Shown here: piece after piece, positions 1-8,812 of the stretch
How positions within the stretch are numbered: position 1 is the first letter of the stretch
Layout of the letters: the number at the start of each line of letters is the position of its first letter
Assembly: GCA_017554615.1 (NCBI GenBank)
Contig: JAFZHY010000026.1
Span: 1 to 64,000, forward strand
Length of the DNA: 64,000 nt
Reading direction: 5' to 3'
From: Clostridia bacterium
GTDB lineage: Bacteria; Bacillota; Clostridia; UMGS1840; HGM11507
Position numbers and translations under genes: made by a program
Notes under the pieces: model-generated
Told to the model about the DNA's origin: nothing
The model's database searches: none
What the model saw: the letters and a program-made list of their open reading frames with translations, nothing else

Positions 1-141
1 CTTTATATATCCTTCTTCAAGTAATATTTCTGCTATTGATTTCTTTAAATTAGACGCCGGAATGTCAACTGAAAGATGTCTTGCTGAGTTAGCATTTCTT
101 ATTCTTGTTAACATATCAGCGATTGGATCTGTGATTTGCAT
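1..141 (-). CDS. rpsH: 30S ribosomal protein S8, N-terminal part (cut by window edge)
   Basis: The reading frame runs off the left edge, so only the first 47 residues are visible. They begin [18 protein letters not shown], the highly conserved start of S8, which binds the 16S rRNA central domain and in many bacteria represses the spc operon. The ATG at 139-141 is preceded by a good AGGAGG-type ribosome binding site at about 149-156. The gene lies directly downstream of rpsN, the normal spc-operon position. Confidence 0.95.
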   Translation of the reverse strand, partial: MQITDPIADMLTRIRNANSARHLSVDIPASNLKKSIAEILLEEGYIK

Positions 142-203
142 TCGTCATGCCTCCTTCCGTTTAAATAAGACTGTCAAGCCTTATCTCTTACGCAACATAA
201 TTT

Positions 204-389
204 TTACCAACTTGCCTTTTTAACACCAGGAATTTGTCCTTTGTAAGCTAATTCTCTGAAACAAATTCTGCAGATGCCAAATTTTCTAAGATATGCATGC
301 GGTCTTCCGCAAATTTTACATCTATTATAAAATCTTGTTGAAAACTTAGGTGTTCTTTGTTGTTTTAAAATCATCGCTTTTTTAGCCAC
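204..389 (-). CDS. rpsN: 30S ribosomal protein S14, zinc-ribbon type (type Z)
   Basis: This 61-residue protein has the short, zinc-binding form of S14. Four cysteines form C24-x2-C27-x12-C40-x2-C43 (CKIC and CRIC), the zinc ribbon that marks the C+ paralogue; the zinc-free form is about 30 residues longer and lacks these cysteines. S14 sits in the head of the 30S subunit. It lies between rplE and rpsH as in other Firmicutes. Carrying the C+ form in the main operon suggests it is the default copy. Confidence 0.97.
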   Translation of the reverse strand: MAKKAMILKQQRTPKFSTRFYNRCKICGRPHAYLRKFGICRICFRELAYKGQIPGVKKASW

Positions 390-410
390 TATTAAGAACC
401 TCCCTTCAGG

Positions 411-953
411 TTAGTTTTTAGCAAATGGAGCGCCCATAAGAGTTAATAACTCTTTTGCTTCTTCATCTGTTTTAGCGGTAGTAACAAAATTGATGTCCAT
501 ACCTCTTAATTTTTCAATTTTATCGTATTCGATTTCAGGGAAAATAAGCTGTTCCTTAAGTCCCATAGAGTAATTACCTCTTCCATCGAATGAGTTAGGG
601 TTAATTCCTCTGAAGTCTCTAACTCTTGGTAGTGCTACGTTAAATAATCTGTCAAGGAATTCGTACATTCTCTTGCCTCTTAATGTAACTTTGCAACCAA
701 GTTTCATTCCTTCTCTAACCTTAAAGTTTGAAACTGATTTTTTCGCTGTTGTTATAATAGGCTGTTGACCTGTTATAATAGCAAGTTCTGAAACAGCAGC
801 ATCTAAAAGTTTGGAATTATCTTTAGAATCCCCGGCTCCGATATTGATTGTTATTTTATCAAGTTTTGGAATTTCCATAACATTTTTATAACCGAACTTT
901 TCTTTAAGTGCTTTCGCAACTTCGTTCTTGTAGTATTCTTCTAATCTTGCCAT
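411..953 (-). CDS. rplE: 50S ribosomal protein L5
   Basis: At 180 residues this matches the usual L5 length. The middle holds the conserved run ending in [20 protein letters not shown], followed by the family's FPEIEYDKI segment. L5 binds 5S rRNA and contacts the P-site tRNA from the central protuberance. It starts at an ATG with an upstream AAGGAGG and follows rplX by 26 nt, in standard spc-operon order. Confidence 0.97.
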   Translation of the reverse strand: MARLEEYYKNEVAKALKEKFGYKNVMEIPKLDKITINIGAGDSKDNSKLLDAAVSELAIITGQQPIITTAKKSVSNFKVREGMKLGCKVTLRGKRMYEFLDRLFNVALPRVRDFRGINPNSFDGRGNYSMGLKEQLIFPEIEYDKIEKLRGMDINFVTTAKTDEEAKELLTLMGAPFAKN

Positions 954-979
954 AATTGTAAATCCTCCTTCCCAAACTT

Positions 980-1306
980 TTAGTTATCAATAACTTCGTT
1001 ACATTTTTTACAGAATCTAACTTTTGTGCCGTCTGCAAGAACTTTTTTACCAACTTTTGCAGCGTTTTTGCACTTATCACAAACATACATAACTTTAGAA
1101 GCACTGATTGGAGCTTCCTGTTTAACGATACCGCCAACATCTCCCTGCTTTCTTGCTTTAGTATGTTTTGTAGCAATGTTGATACCTTCAACAATTACTT
1201 TACCTGTTTTAGGCATTACAACAAGAACTTTACCTTCCTTGCCTTTATCCTTACCGGATATAACCTTAACAGTTTCACCTTTTTTAACGTGAATTTTATT
1301 AATCAT
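980..1306 (-). CDS. rplX: 50S ribosomal protein L24
   Basis: L24 is an assembly-initiating protein at the exit of the peptide tunnel. The KOW motif is clear near the N-terminus ([16 protein letters not shown]). The frame is open 12 codons further upstream, but the ATG at 1304-1306 ([11 protein letters not shown]) fits both the family start and a GGGGGT ribosome binding site at about 1317-1322, giving 108 residues. The C-terminal half carries CDKC and CKKC pairs, so a zinc-ribbon-like tail is plausible. Confidence 0.95.
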   Translation of the reverse strand: MINKIHVKKGETVKVISGKDKGKEGKVLVVMPKTGKVIVEGINIATKHTKARKQGDVGGIVKQEAPISASKVMYVCDKCKNAAKVGKKVLADGTKVRFCKKCNEVIDN

Positions 1307-1322
1307 CTCTAATTTACCCCCC

Positions 1323-1691
1323 TTACAGTACTTCAGGTGCAAGAGATAAAATCTTCATGTATTCTTTATCACGTAGTTCTCTTGCAACAGGGCCAAAAAT
1401 ACGGGTTCCTTTAGGGTTTTTATCATCTTTGATGATAACTGCCGCATTTTCGTCAAATTTTATATATGAGCCGTCGGCTCTGCCAACGCCTTTTTTAGAT
1501 CTTACGATAACTGCTTTAACAACTTCGCTTTTTTTCACAACTCCGCCGGGTGTTGCTTTCTTAACAGTAGCAATGATAACATCGCCAACGTTAGCGTACT
1601 TTCTTTTAGAACCACCCATAACTCTGATGCAAAGAAGTTCTTTAGCGCCGGTGTTGTCAGCAACTTTTAATCTTGTTTCTTGCTGGATCAT
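1323..1691 (-). CDS. rplN: 50S ribosomal protein L14
   Basis: This 122-residue protein starts [19 protein letters not shown], the conserved L14 N-terminus, and ends with the family's ARELRD...LAPEVL. L14 lies at the subunit interface of the 50S and is the docking site for RsfS. Full length with no anomalies. The next gene, rplX, starts 16 nt after its stop, and the rplX ribosome binding site overlaps the end of rplN, which suggests coupled translation. Confidence 0.97.
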   Translation of the reverse strand: MIQQETRLKVADNTGAKELLCIRVMGGSKRKYANVGDVIIATVKKATPGGVVKKSEVVKAVIVRSKKGVGRADGSYIKFDENAAVIIKDDKNPKGTRIFGPVARELRDKEYMKILSLAPEVL

Positions 1692-1721
1692 AATTATCCT
1701 CCTTCTTTTACTAAGTTAGGA

Positions 1722-1979
1722 TTATTTTGCTTTTTCGATTATTGAAACTAATCTCCATCTCTTGTCTTTAGATAGAGGTCTTGTTTCCATAACCTTAATT
1801 CTATCTCCTACTTTACATTCATTGTTTTCGTCGTGTGCTTTAAGTTTATATGTTCTCTTAACAACCTTTCCGTATAAAGGATGCTTAACGCTATCAACCA
1901 CAGCAACAACAACGGTTTTGTCCATTTTATCACTTACTACTATACCTACTCTAGTTTTTCTGAAATTTCTTTCGGACAT
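1722..1979 (-). CDS. rpsQ: 30S ribosomal protein S17
   Basis: An 85-residue OB-fold protein with the S17 signature [10 protein letters not shown] near residue 20 and the [11 protein letters not shown] segment in the middle. S17 binds 16S rRNA early in 30S assembly. It sits between rpmC and rplN as expected, with a strong AGGAGG just upstream of its ATG. Confidence 0.97.
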   Translation of the reverse strand: MSERNFRKTRVGIVVSDKMDKTVVVAVVDSVKHPLYGKVVKRTYKLKAHDENNECKVGDRIKVMETRPLSKDKRWRLVSIIEKAK

Positions 1980-1999
1980 TTTAAACCCTCCTTACTGAA

Positions 2000-2200
2000 T
2001 TAGTTAGCGTTTTTGATTTCCCTCTCACGAAGGACTGTTTTAATCTGCGCTATATTTTTCTTAACTTCCTTTATTCTCATAGGATTGTCAAGTTGGTTTA
2101 TTTCTAATTGGAATCTTAAATTGAATAATTCTGATTTAAGTTCAGCTAATTTTTGATTTAATTCAACATCAGCCATTTCAATAATTTCATTAAACTTCAC
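2000..2200 (-). CDS. rpmC: 50S ribosomal protein L29 (GTG start)
   Basis: L29 is a small helical protein beside the peptide exit tunnel. Here it has 66 residues, including [20 protein letters not shown], the family core. The frame is open nine codons further upstream, but the GTG at 2198-2200 is the better start. It gives the usual L29 N-terminus and has a GGTGGTG Shine-Dalgarno-like sequence six bases upstream. With this start the gene overlaps the end of rplP by 11 bp, pointing to translational coupling. The GTG choice is inference. Confidence 0.9.
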   Translation of the reverse strand: MKFNEIIEMADVELNQKLAELKSELFNLRFQLEINQLDNPMRIKEVKKNIAQIKTVLREREIKNAN

Positions 2201-2627
2201 TGACTTCACCACCCTCTGATTGTTCACGAGCTATGATTTTACACTTAACAGGTAATTTATGCATAGCAAGTCTTAATGCTTCTCTTGCAACTTCTTCTGA
2301 AACCCCTGCAATTTCAAACATAACTCTTCCAGGTTTAACTACAGCCACCCAGTATTCAGGTGAACCTTTACCACTACCCATACGAGTTTCAGCAGGTTTT
2401 TCTGTTATTGGTTTGTCAGGGAATATTTTAATCCAAACCTGACCACCTCTTTTTATATAACGTGTCATAGCTATTCTGGCTGCTTCAATCTGATTTGAAG
2501 TAATCCATGAAGGTTCAGTCGCTACTAAACCAAAATCACCGTAAGCAACTTTGTTACCTCTTGTAGCAACACCTTTCATTCTGCCTCTCTGAACTCTACG
2601 ACGTTTAACTCTTTTTGGCATTAACAT
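2190..2627 (-). CDS. rplP: 50S ribosomal protein L16
   Basis: A 145-residue protein beginning [19 protein letters not shown], the conserved L16 start, with [18 protein letters not shown] in the middle. L16 organises the A-site region of the 50S. The conserved arginine-rich, glycine-rich segments are intact. The stop lies inside the predicted rpmC start region, so the two genes overlap. The start codon lies two bases from the rpsC stop. Confidence 0.97.
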   Translation of the reverse strand: MLMPKRVKRRRVQRGRMKGVATRGNKVAYGDFGLVATEPSWITSNQIEAARIAMTRYIKRGGQVWIKIFPDKPITEKPAETRMGSGKGSPEYWVAVVKPGRVMFEIAGVSEEVAREALRLAMHKLPVKCKIIAREQSEGGEVSEV

Positions 2628-2629
2628 TA

Positions 2630-3298
2630 TTATTTTCCTCCTTCCGCTTGAGCTTTTGCTCTCTTGTTTTCAGGAAGAACTTCACCTTTGTATATCCAAA
2701 CTTTAACGCCTATTTTACCATAGGTTGTATCTGCTTCCCAGAAACCGTAGTCAATGTCAGCTCTTAAAGTCTGTAGTGGAATAGTTCCTTCATGATAATG
2801 TTCACATCTTGCGATTTCAGCACCGCCTAAACGACCTGAAACTGCAGTTTTGATACCTTTTGCTCCCATTTTCATAGTTCTTTGCATACACTGTTTCATC
2901 GCTCTTCTGAAAGATATTCTCTTTTCAAGCTGAGCAGCAATGTTTTCTGCAACTAACTGTGCGTTCATATCAGGAACTTTGATTTCAACGATGTTTATGT
3001 GAACGTCTTTGCCGATTAATTTTTTAACATCTGCTTTTAACTTTTCAATTTCTGCTCCACCTTTACCGATGATGATACCAGGTTTAGCAGCATGAAGAGT
3101 AATTAATGTTTTTTCCTGTTTCTTTTCAATTTCGATTTTAGCAATACCGGAATTGAATAATTTTTTCTTTAAAAATTTTCTGATTTTATAATCTTCAACC
3201 AAACTGTCTCCGAAATCTTTGCGGTTAGCAAACCATTTGGAATCCCAGTCTTTGATTATTCCGACTCTAATACCATGGGGATTAACTTTCTGTCCCAT
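2630..3298 (-). CDS. rpsC: 30S ribosomal protein S3
   Basis: S3 forms part of the mRNA entry channel. The 222 residues begin [20 protein letters not shown], the universal S3 start. A KH domain follows, with its GxxG loop in [14 protein letters not shown]. The C-terminal domain has [10 protein letters not shown] and the [17 protein letters not shown] block. It follows rplV by 15 nt. Full length and ordinary. Confidence 0.98.
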   Translation of the reverse strand: MGQKVNPHGIRVGIIKDWDSKWFANRKDFGDSLVEDYKIRKFLKKKLFNSGIAKIEIEKKQEKTLITLHAAKPGIIIGKGGAEIEKLKADVKKLIGKDVHINIVEIKVPDMNAQLVAENIAAQLEKRISFRRAMKQCMQRTMKMGAKGIKTAVSGRLGGAEIARCEHYHEGTIPLQTLRADIDYGFWEADTTYGKIGVKVWIYKGEVLPENKRAKAQAEGGK

Positions 3299-3313
3299 AA
3301 TTTCGCCTCCTTA

Positions 3314-3649
3314 TTACTCTTTTTCTGCAACAACAACAGTTATATGGCTGGTTCTTTTGTTAATTCTGAACGCTCTACCCTGTGCTCTTGGCATAATTCT
3401 TTTAAGAATTGGACCAGGATTTGCATATATTTCTTTTACATATAAATTGTCAGCAGTCATATTGTGATTTGTTTCTGCATTTGCAATAGCAGATTTTAAT
3501 AATTTTTCAACAATTGGAGATGCAGCTTTAGGAGTTGTTTTTAAAATACCGATCGCTACTCCTACTGGCTTATTTCTGATTAAGTCTATTACTATCTTAA
3601 CTTTACGCGGAGAAATTCTCGCATAACTAAGCTTTGCTCTTGCTTCCAT
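3314..3649 (-). CDS. rplV: 50S ribosomal protein L22
   Basis: L22 lines the peptide exit tunnel. The 111 residues hold the N-terminal [16 protein letters not shown] segment and the tunnel beta-hairpin ending in [18 protein letters not shown]. Changes in this loop give macrolide resistance in other bacteria; none is obvious here. It lies in standard order between rpsS and rpsC. Confidence 0.97.
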   Translation of the reverse strand: MEARAKLSYARISPRKVKIVIDLIRNKPVGVAIGILKTTPKAASPIVEKLLKSAIANAETNHNMTADNLYVKEIYANPGPILKRIMPRAQGRAFRINKRTSHITVVVAEKE

Positions 3650-3695
3650 TGTTTAGTCCTCCTTTCATAACCGTAAAAAATCAGTTAATCTTATA

Positions 3696-3971
3696 CTATC
3701 TAGCACCGGTTTTGGAACCTGCATGGCCTTTGAAAGTTCTTGTAGGTGCGAATTCACCTAACTTGTGTCCAACCATATCTTCGGTTACATAAACAGGAAC
3801 GTGTTTTCTGCCGTCATAAACAGCGATTGTATGTCCAATGAATTCAGGGAAAATTGTGGATGCTCTTGACCATGTCTTAAGCACTCTTTTTTCTCCTTGA
3901 GCATTCATTTCTTCTATTCTTTTATATAGTTTAGCGTCAACGAAAGGTCCTTTTTTCAAAGATCTACCCAT
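3696..3971 (-). CDS. rpsS: 30S ribosomal protein S19
   Basis: S19 sits in the 30S head and pairs with S13. The 91-residue protein starts [12 protein letters not shown] and contains the signature [16 protein letters not shown] near the C-terminus. Start and length match the family. A GAGAGGAGG-type ribosome binding site precedes the ATG. It lies between rplB and rplV. Confidence 0.97.
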   Translation of the reverse strand: MGRSLKKGPFVDAKLYKRIEEMNAQGEKRVLKTWSRASTIFPEFIGHTIAVYDGRKHVPVYVTEDMVGHKLGEFAPTRTFKGHAGSKTGAR

Positions 3972-4007
3972 TTGACAACCTCCTCTCTTATAAAAACCGA
4001 AAAGTTA

Positions 4008-4841
4008 TTATTTAGCATTTCTTGCCTTAACAATAAACTTACTACTTTGTTTTTTCTTACTTCTGGTTTTAAGACCAAGAGCTGGTTTACCCCAAGGAGT
4101 AACCGGTGCAGGTCTACCGATAGGTGATTTACCTTCACCACCACCGTGAGGGTGATCGCAAGGGTTCATAACAACACCTCTAACGGTTGGTCTCCAACCA
4201 AGATGTCTTTTTCTTCCGGCTTTACCGATAGAAACGTTTTCGTGGTCAACGTTACTAACCTGACCAATAGTTGCTTTACATACTGTAAGCACCATTCTAA
4301 CTTCGCCTGATGGAAGTCTAACCTGTGCATATTTACCTTCTTTAGCCATAAGCTGAGCAGAGTTACCTGCACTTCTTACTAACTGAGCGCCTTTTCCTGG
4401 TGCTAATTCAATGTTGTGAATTATTGTACCAACAGGAATGTTTGCGATTGGTAATGTGTTACCAGGTTTGATATCTGCAGAAGCACTTGAAATAACAGTG
4501 TCTCCAACTTTAAGACCGTTTGGAGCGATGATATAACTCTTAACTCCGTCTTCATACTGGATTAAAGCGATAAATGCGCTTCTGTTTGGATCGTATTCAA
4601 TAGTTAATACTTTTGCAGGAATATCTAATTTATTTCTTTTGAAATCGATAATTCTGTATTTTACTTTGTTTCCGCCGCCTCTGTGTCTTACAGTGATTCT
4701 ACCGTAAGAGTTTCTGCCGGCAGTTTTCTTTAAGTTAACCAACAATGATCTCTCAGGTTTTACCTTTGAAAGTTCAGAATAATCTGTAACTGTCATAAAT
4801 CTTCTTGAGGGAGTGGTTGGTTTATAACTTTTTATAGCCAT
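4008..4841 (-). CDS. rplB: 50S ribosomal protein L2
   Basis: L2 is needed for subunit association and peptidyl transfer. The 277 residues show the OB-fold/SH3-type domains and the C-terminal signature [18 protein letters not shown], including the histidine implicated in activity. The [16 protein letters not shown] segment near residue 45 is also typical. Normal length and position between rplW and rpsS. Confidence 0.98.
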   Translation of the reverse strand: MAIKSYKPTTPSRRFMTVTDYSELSKVKPERSLLVNLKKTAGRNSYGRITVRHRGGGNKVKYRIIDFKRNKLDIPAKVLTIEYDPNRSAFIALIQYEDGVKSYIIAPNGLKVGDTVISSASADIKPGNTLPIANIPVGTIIHNIELAPGKGAQLVRSAGNSAQLMAKEGKYAQVRLPSGEVRMVLTVCKATIGQVSNVDHENVSIGKAGRKRHLGWRPTVRGVVMNPCDHPHGGGEGKSPIGRPAPVTPWGKPALGLKTRSKKKQSSKFIVKARNAK

Positions 4842-4878
4842 AATTTTTCATCTCCTTATCTTATTTATAGGATTTATG

Positions 4879-5175
4879 CTACGCCATACTTTCAAAGAAT
4901 TCGATAGACTTACTGTCAGCAGTAAGAGTAACAATGGCTTTTTTGTAGCTTGGTCTTCTACCGGTATGAACTCCTACTCTTTTCATTTTACCGGTAACGT
5001 TAACGGTGTTAACGCTTTTTACTTTAACGCCTTTGAAAACAGTTTCGATAGCGTTTTTGATTTCTATTTTGTTAGCATCTTTAGATACTTCGAAAGTATA
5101 TTTCTTATCTGCGATACCTGACATACTTTTTTCAGAAATTATTGGTCTTCTGATAATATCGTGTGCATACTTCAT
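4879..5175 (-). CDS. rplW: 50S ribosomal protein L23
   Basis: L23 lies at the tunnel exit and is the docking site for trigger factor and SRP. The 98 residues start with [13 protein letters not shown] and carry the conserved segment [20 protein letters not shown]. The ATG overlaps the rplD stop by one base (TAATG), so translation of the two is probably coupled. Confidence 0.96.
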   Translation of the reverse strand: MKYAHDIIRRPIISEKSMSGIADKKYTFEVSKDANKIEIKNAIETVFKGVKVKSVNTVNVTGKMKRVGVHTGRRPSYKKAIVTLTADSKSIEFFESMA

Positions 5176-5798
5176 TATGCGTACACCTCCTCTAATTTCT
5201 TAACAGCATCAAGAGTGATAACAAACTGTTCGCAGTTTAATACATCATAAGTATTAAGTGAAGTAGAAAGAGTTGTTTTAACATCCGGAATATTGTTTGC
5301 GGATTTAACAACAAAATCATTCTTTTCATTTAAAACGATTAATGCTTTTTTATCAACTTTTAAGTTAGCAAGCATTTTAACCATTTCTTTTGTTTTGTAT
5401 TCTGCAACAGCAATATTATCAACAACGATAATGTTATTATCTATTACTTTGCTTGAAAGAGCAGATTTTAAAGCAACCTGTCTTAATTTTTTGTTTAAGC
5501 TGTATCTGTAGCTTCTTGGTTTAGGACCTAACGCAACACCGCCACCTGTCCACTGTGGAGCACGGATAGAACCCTGTCTTGCACGGCCTGTTCCTTTTTG
5601 TTTCCAAGGTTTGATACCGCCGCCTCTAACTTCAGTTCTTGTTTTAGTGCTTTGTGTACCCTGTCTGGAGTTTGCTAAGTGGTTAACAACTACAGCGTGC
5701 ATAGCATTGTTATTTATTTCAACGCCAAATACTTTATCGCTTAATTCGATATCTCCAATTACTTTACCTTCCATATTATATAAATCAACTTTAGGCAT
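5175..5798 (-). CDS. rplD: 50S ribosomal protein L4
   Basis: L4 lines the exit tunnel, and in several bacteria it is the autoregulator of the S10 operon. The 207 residues contain the tunnel loop with [19 protein letters not shown] followed by [19 protein letters not shown], typical of the family. The gene follows rplC by 27 nt and overlaps rplW by one base. Given the structured leader at 6863-7128, L4 is one candidate ligand, but this is inference. Confidence 0.97.
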   Translation of the reverse strand: MPKVDLYNMEGKVIGDIELSDKVFGVEINNNAMHAVVVNHLANSRQGTQSTKTRTEVRGGGIKPWKQKGTGRARQGSIRAPQWTGGGVALGPKPRSYRYSLNKKLRQVALKSALSSKVIDNNIIVVDNIAVAEYKTKEMVKMLANLKVDKKALIVLNEKNDFVVKSANNIPDVKTTLSTSLNTYDVLNCEQFVITLDAVKKLEEVYA

Positions 5799-5825
5799 GG
5801 TAATCCTCCTTTCTCAATTAATCAT

Positions 5826-6455
5826 TTATTTCTTAACTGAATCTTTTATAATTAAAATGCCGCCTTTAGGACCAGGAACTGAACCTTTAACTAATAATAA
5901 GTTTTTGTCAGCCATAACTTTAACTACATCAAGATTCTGAACTGTAACTTTTACATTACCCATGTGTCCAGGTAATTTCTTTCCTTTATAAACTCGGGAT
6001 GGAGATGAACAAGCACCCATTGAACCTGAGCTTCTGTGGAATCCTGAACCGTGAGTCATAGGACCTCTGTGGTTGCCCCATCTTTTGATAACGCCTGCGA
6101 AGCCTTTACCTTTAGAAGTTCCTGTAACGTCGATTTTGTCGCCGTCAGCAAAGATATCTGCTTTAACTTCGTCGCCAACGTTTAATGATGAGCAGTCATC
6201 AAGTCTGAATTCTCTTAAGAATCTTTTGTAGCCAACTCCTGCCTTGTCATAATGACCTTTAAGCGGTTTGTTAACTTTCTTTTCTTTCTTGTCGGAAAAA
6301 CCTAACTGTACAGCTTCGTAACCGTCATTTTCCACTGTTTTCTTTAAAACAACTGGGCAAGGACCAACTTCTACAACTGTTACAGGAATAAATTTTCCGT
6401 TTTCATCGAATAACTGGGTCATACCCAATTTTTTACCGATAATTCCTTTTTGCAT
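5826..6455 (-). CDS. rplC: 50S ribosomal protein L3
   Basis: L3 reaches toward the peptidyl transferase centre. The 209-residue protein starts [20 protein letters not shown] and carries the diagnostic [20 protein letters not shown] followed by [16 protein letters not shown]. Length and motifs are ordinary. It is the second gene of the operon after rpsJ, with 95 nt between them, the longest gap inside this ribosomal cluster. Confidence 0.98.
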   Translation of the reverse strand: MQKGIIGKKLGMTQLFDENGKFIPVTVVEVGPCPVVLKKTVENDGYEAVQLGFSDKKEKKVNKPLKGHYDKAGVGYKRFLREFRLDDCSSLNVGDEVKADIFADGDKIDVTGTSKGKGFAGVIKRWGNHRGPMTHGSGFHRSSGSMGACSSPSRVYKGKKLPGHMGNVKVTVQNLDVVKVMADKNLLLVKGSVPGPKGGILIIKDSVKK

Positions 6456-6550
6456 TTTCTTTTACCTCCTTGGTTATTGGTTGACTTATGCCAACTTGAC
6501 CTTCGTGCCTTTCATAAAATATTTAAAAGGCATCGTTTAAACTTTAAAAA

Positions 6551-6862
6551 TTAAAGTTTGATGTTGATTTCTACACCTGCAGGCAAATCAAGCTTAGTTA
6601 AAGCTTCAAGTGTTTTAGGTGTTGGACTTAAAATGTCGATAAGTCTTTTGTGAGTTCTCATTTCGAACTGTTCACGAGAATCTTTATACTTATGAACCGC
6701 TCTTAAGATAGTTACTACTTCTTTTTTAGTTGGTAGCGGAATAGGTCCTGAAACCTTCGCTCCGGTTCTTTTAACAGTTTCAACTATCTTTTCAGCTGAC
6801 TGATCGATAAGCATATGATCGTACGCTTTAAGTCTGATTCTGATTTTTTCGTTTCCTGCCAT
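6551..6862 (-). CDS. rpsJ: 30S ribosomal protein S10 (NusE)
   Basis: S10 is both a 30S head protein and the NusE antitermination factor. The 103-residue product has the family core [20 protein letters not shown] and [17 protein letters not shown]. The frame stays open 53 codons upstream. However, the ATG at 6860-6862 (MAGNEKIR) fits the family length and has a strong GGGAGG nine bases upstream, so the upstream part is treated as leader. This is the first gene of the operon. Confidence 0.96.
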   Translation of the reverse strand: MAGNEKIRIRLKAYDHMLIDQSAEKIVETVKRTGAKVSGPIPLPTKKEVVTILRAVHKYKDSREQFEMRTHKRLIDILSPTPKTLEALTKLDLPAGVEINIKL

Positions 6863-7128
6863 TTCTGTTATACCTCCCTTAAGATTATTAGGTACGACAG
6901 TAAAAACTAATAACTCCGCCGTGTGTTTCGCTCTCATCCATTTTAAAACCCGCTTTCGATTTAACAAGCGGGTAAGCATAGATAACGCGCAAAAAAGGCA
7001 TAGATTGCCTAATCGTTGCATGAGTTTATATAGTGCCTGCCGCCCGGTTTAAAATCGGACATACTCCATGGAAAAACCGGCTTTCGCCGCAACCTCCCAC
7101 TTCATCGCATAATATTTTTTACTAACCC
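6863..7128 (-). promoter_or_regulatory. Structured 5' leader of the S10 ribosomal protein operon
   Basis: About 260 nt separate the predicted promoter from rpsJ, and the region is more GC-rich than its surroundings. In the minus-strand transcript I see three stems. CCGGTTT (7080-7074) can pair with AAACCGG (7050-7044); a competing GGCGAAAGCC hairpin with a GAAA loop (about 7088-7079) shares its bases. ACCCGCTT (6973-6966) pairs with AAGCGGGT (6955-6948), followed by a short U run, so it could act as an attenuator. AGGCA/TGCCT (7010-6996) is a small third stem. Autoregulation by a ribosomal protein is plausible. The ligand is unknown. Confidence 0.55.
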
Positions 7129-7157
7129 ATTTTACCTTATATATCAAGGTTTTGCAA
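7129..7157 (-). promoter_or_regulatory. Predicted sigma-A promoter of the S10 operon
   Basis: On the minus strand TTGCAA (7157-7152) and TAAAAT (7134-7129) are 17 bases apart. An overlapping alternative uses TTGAAA further upstream with TGATAT. Either would place the start about 260 nt before rpsJ. Confidence 0.5.
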
Positions 7158-7266
7158 TAGTTTTTTCAATATTTTTTTAAAAAATATAAACTTTGTATAC
7201 TTGCACAATTATTTTCGCTATTTATATGTATTCTTTTGTGCATATTTACTATAATTTATTAAAAAA

Positions 7267-7295
7267 TTGATTTTTTATGGGTGTAATGTTATTAT
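7267..7295 (+). promoter_or_regulatory. Predicted promoter of the RluA-family gene
   Basis: TTGATT (7267-7272), a 17-base spacer, and TATTAT (7290-7295) with TGT just before it (extended -10). The rest of the divergent region 7158-7266 is AT-rich with no other feature I can support. Confidence 0.5.
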
Positions 7296-7329
7296 AATAT
7301 ATATAAAATGAAAAATAAAGGGTTTTATT

Positions 7330-8289
7330 ATGAAAAAAATAATTGTAAACTCGAATGATGCCAATCAGAGAGTAGATAAATTCTTAAGTAAATATTTAAA
7401 AAATGCACCGATGTCAGTTATATATAAAGCAATAAGGAAGAAAAGAGTTAAACTAAACTCTAAAAGATGTGATATATCCACAAGGCTTTCAGAGGGGGAT
7501 GTTCTTGAACTTTATATAAACGACGAATTTTTTGAAGTAAAAGAAAATGAAAGAGATTTTTTAAAAATTACTCCGAATCTTGATATCGTGTATGAAGATG
7601 AGAATATTATGCTTATAAATAAAAATCAGGGGATAATAGTTCACAGTGATGAAAAAGAAACTTTCAACACTCTTATAAACCATATTCTTTCATACCTATA
7701 TATAAATAAGGAATATGACCCCGACAATGAACATTCCTTTAAACCTGCTCTTTGCAACAGGATAGACAGGAATACTTCGGGAATTGTTATGGCTGCTAAA
7801 AATGCGAAGACGCTGAATTTAATGAATGAAAAAATTAAAAACAACGAAATTCAGAAATATTATCTTTGCATAGCACTTGGAAAATTTAAGAATAAATCAG
7901 GGATATTAAAAGATTTTCTTATAAAAGATGCTTCTACAAATACCGTTAAGGTTATAAAGGAATATAAAAAAGGAGCAAAAGAGATTATCACCGAATACAG
8001 AGTTTTAAAGGAAGCAAATAATCTTACTTTGGTTGAAGTGCATCTTATAACAGGAAGGACCCACCAGATACGCGCCCACATTGCATCCATCGGCCACCCT
8101 CTTTTGGGAGATACAAAATATGCGCATCTTTGTGATATGCCTGTTAAAAGCAGAAAACAATATCTTTGCTCGTATAAGACATATTTTGATAAAACAGATG
8201 AAGAAAATCATCTTTCATACTTAGAGGGAAAAACCTTTGAAATAAAAGACCCTCATATTTTAGGCGATTTTGAAAAATTTACCATATAA
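7330..8289 (+). CDS. RluA-family ribosomal large subunit pseudouridine synthase
   Basis: This 319-residue enzyme probably converts specific uridines of 23S rRNA to pseudouridine. An S4-like RNA-binding domain fills about residues 1-70, followed by the RluA catalytic domain. The active-site motif reads [15 protein letters not shown], with catalytic D146; the family usually has HRLD, so the preceding His is Asn here. The ligand-binding block [20 protein letters not shown] lies near the C-terminus. RluC and RluD cannot be separated by eye, so I give no symbol. It is followed closely by perR, which has its own promoter. Confidence 0.92.
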   Translation: MKKIIVNSNDANQRVDKFLSKYLKNAPMSVIYKAIRKKRVKLNSKRCDISTRLSEGDVLELYINDEFFEVKENERDFLKITPNLDIVYEDENIMLINKNQGIIVHSDEKETFNTLINHILSYLYINKEYDPDNEHSFKPALCNRIDRNTSGIVMAAKNAKTLNLMNEKIKNNEIQKYYLCIALGKFKNKSGILKDFLIKDASTNTVKVIKEYKKGAKEIITEYRVLKEANNLTLVEVHLITGRTHQIRAHIASIGHPLLGDTKYAHLCDMPVKSRKQYLCSYKTYFDKTDEENHLSYLEGKTFEIKDPHILGDFEKFTI

Positions 8290-8295
8290 AAACTC

Positions 8296-8324
8296 TTGAT
8301 TTTAGTATGAATATATGTTATTAT
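8296..8324 (+). promoter_or_regulatory. Predicted promoter of perR
   Basis: TTGATT (8296-8301) and TATTAT (8319-8324), 17 bases apart, with a TGT extended -10 (8316-8318). The start point would fall within the Per-box-like palindrome that follows. Confidence 0.65.
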
Positions 8325-8339
8325 TAATAATAATTATTG
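8325..8339 (+). promoter_or_regulatory. Per-box-like operator over the perR start region
   Basis: The 15-mer TAATAATAATTATTG is a 7-1-7 inverted repeat. It agrees with the published Bacillus Per box (TTATAATnATTATAA) at all but three positions. It starts immediately after the -10 element, so bound repressor would block transcription. Autoregulation of perR is known in Bacillus; here it is inferred from the site. Confidence 0.55.
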
Positions 8340-8360
8340 ATACTGATAAGGAGAATACAT

Positions 8361-8750
8361 ATGATACAAAGAAGATTTTCAAAACAGAGGCAGATTATAT
8401 ATGATATGATAGTAAACAACCCTGTGCATCCCACTGCGGACTACATATATAATTTTTTAAAAGGGGAGTATCCTGAATTAAGTCTTGGCACAGTATACAG
8501 AAATCTTAATGTACTGACTGAAATGGGGCTTATATTAAAAATAACTTCCCAGTCTGACAGTGAGCATTATGACGCAAACACCTCCAACCATTATCATCTT
8601 ATGTGTGAGGAGTGTAATAATATTTTTGACTTATCCGTTCCATATCTTGACAAGATAGAAGAGGACGCACAAACAAACTGCAAACATAAAATAAAATATC
8701 ACAGCCTTGTGTTTACAGGAGTTTGCGAACATTGTATAAATGAAAAATAA
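8361..8750 (+). CDS. perR: Fur-family peroxide-sensing repressor PerR
   Basis: The 129-residue protein is a Fur-family winged-helix regulator. Its residues match Bacillus subtilis PerR with a constant offset of 14. H23, D71, H77, H79 and D90 correspond to the iron/manganese ligands H37, D85, H91, H93 and D104; C82, C85, C122 and C125 correspond to the structural zinc cysteines. Aspartate rather than glutamate at the last metal position favours PerR over Fur. It probably senses peroxide by metal-catalysed histidine oxidation and represses oxidative-stress genes. The ATG at 8361 follows AAGGAG. The eight codons open upstream are not used. Confidence 0.9.
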   Translation: MIQRRFSKQRQIIYDMIVNNPVHPTADYIYNFLKGEYPELSLGTVYRNLNVLTEMGLILKITSQSDSEHYDANTSNHYHLMCEECNNIFDLSVPYLDKIEEDAQTNCKHKIKYHSLVFTGVCEHCINEK

Positions 8751-8772
8751 ATACTACTAAAAGTAATATACA

Positions 8773-8802
8773 AAAAAGCCACAGTTTTCACTGTGGCTTT
8801 TT
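8773..8802. terminator. Bidirectional rho-independent terminator between perR and the first lipoprotein gene
   Basis: AAAAAGCCACAG (8773-8784), a six-base loop, and CTGTGGCTTTTT (8791-8802) form a perfect 12-bp stem. A T run on each strand serves the two convergent genes. Confidence 0.9.
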
Positions 8803-8812
8803 AATATTAAAA

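Noticed and set aside
904-1194. 96-codon open frame overlapping rplE and rplX
   Set aside because: It is an alternative frame of two certain ribosomal protein genes and has low-complexity composition.
6863-7021. In-frame open extension of rpsJ by 53 codons
   Set aside because: S10 is about 102 residues in bacteria, the downstream ATG has a strong ribosome binding site, and the extension overlaps self-complementary leader sequence.
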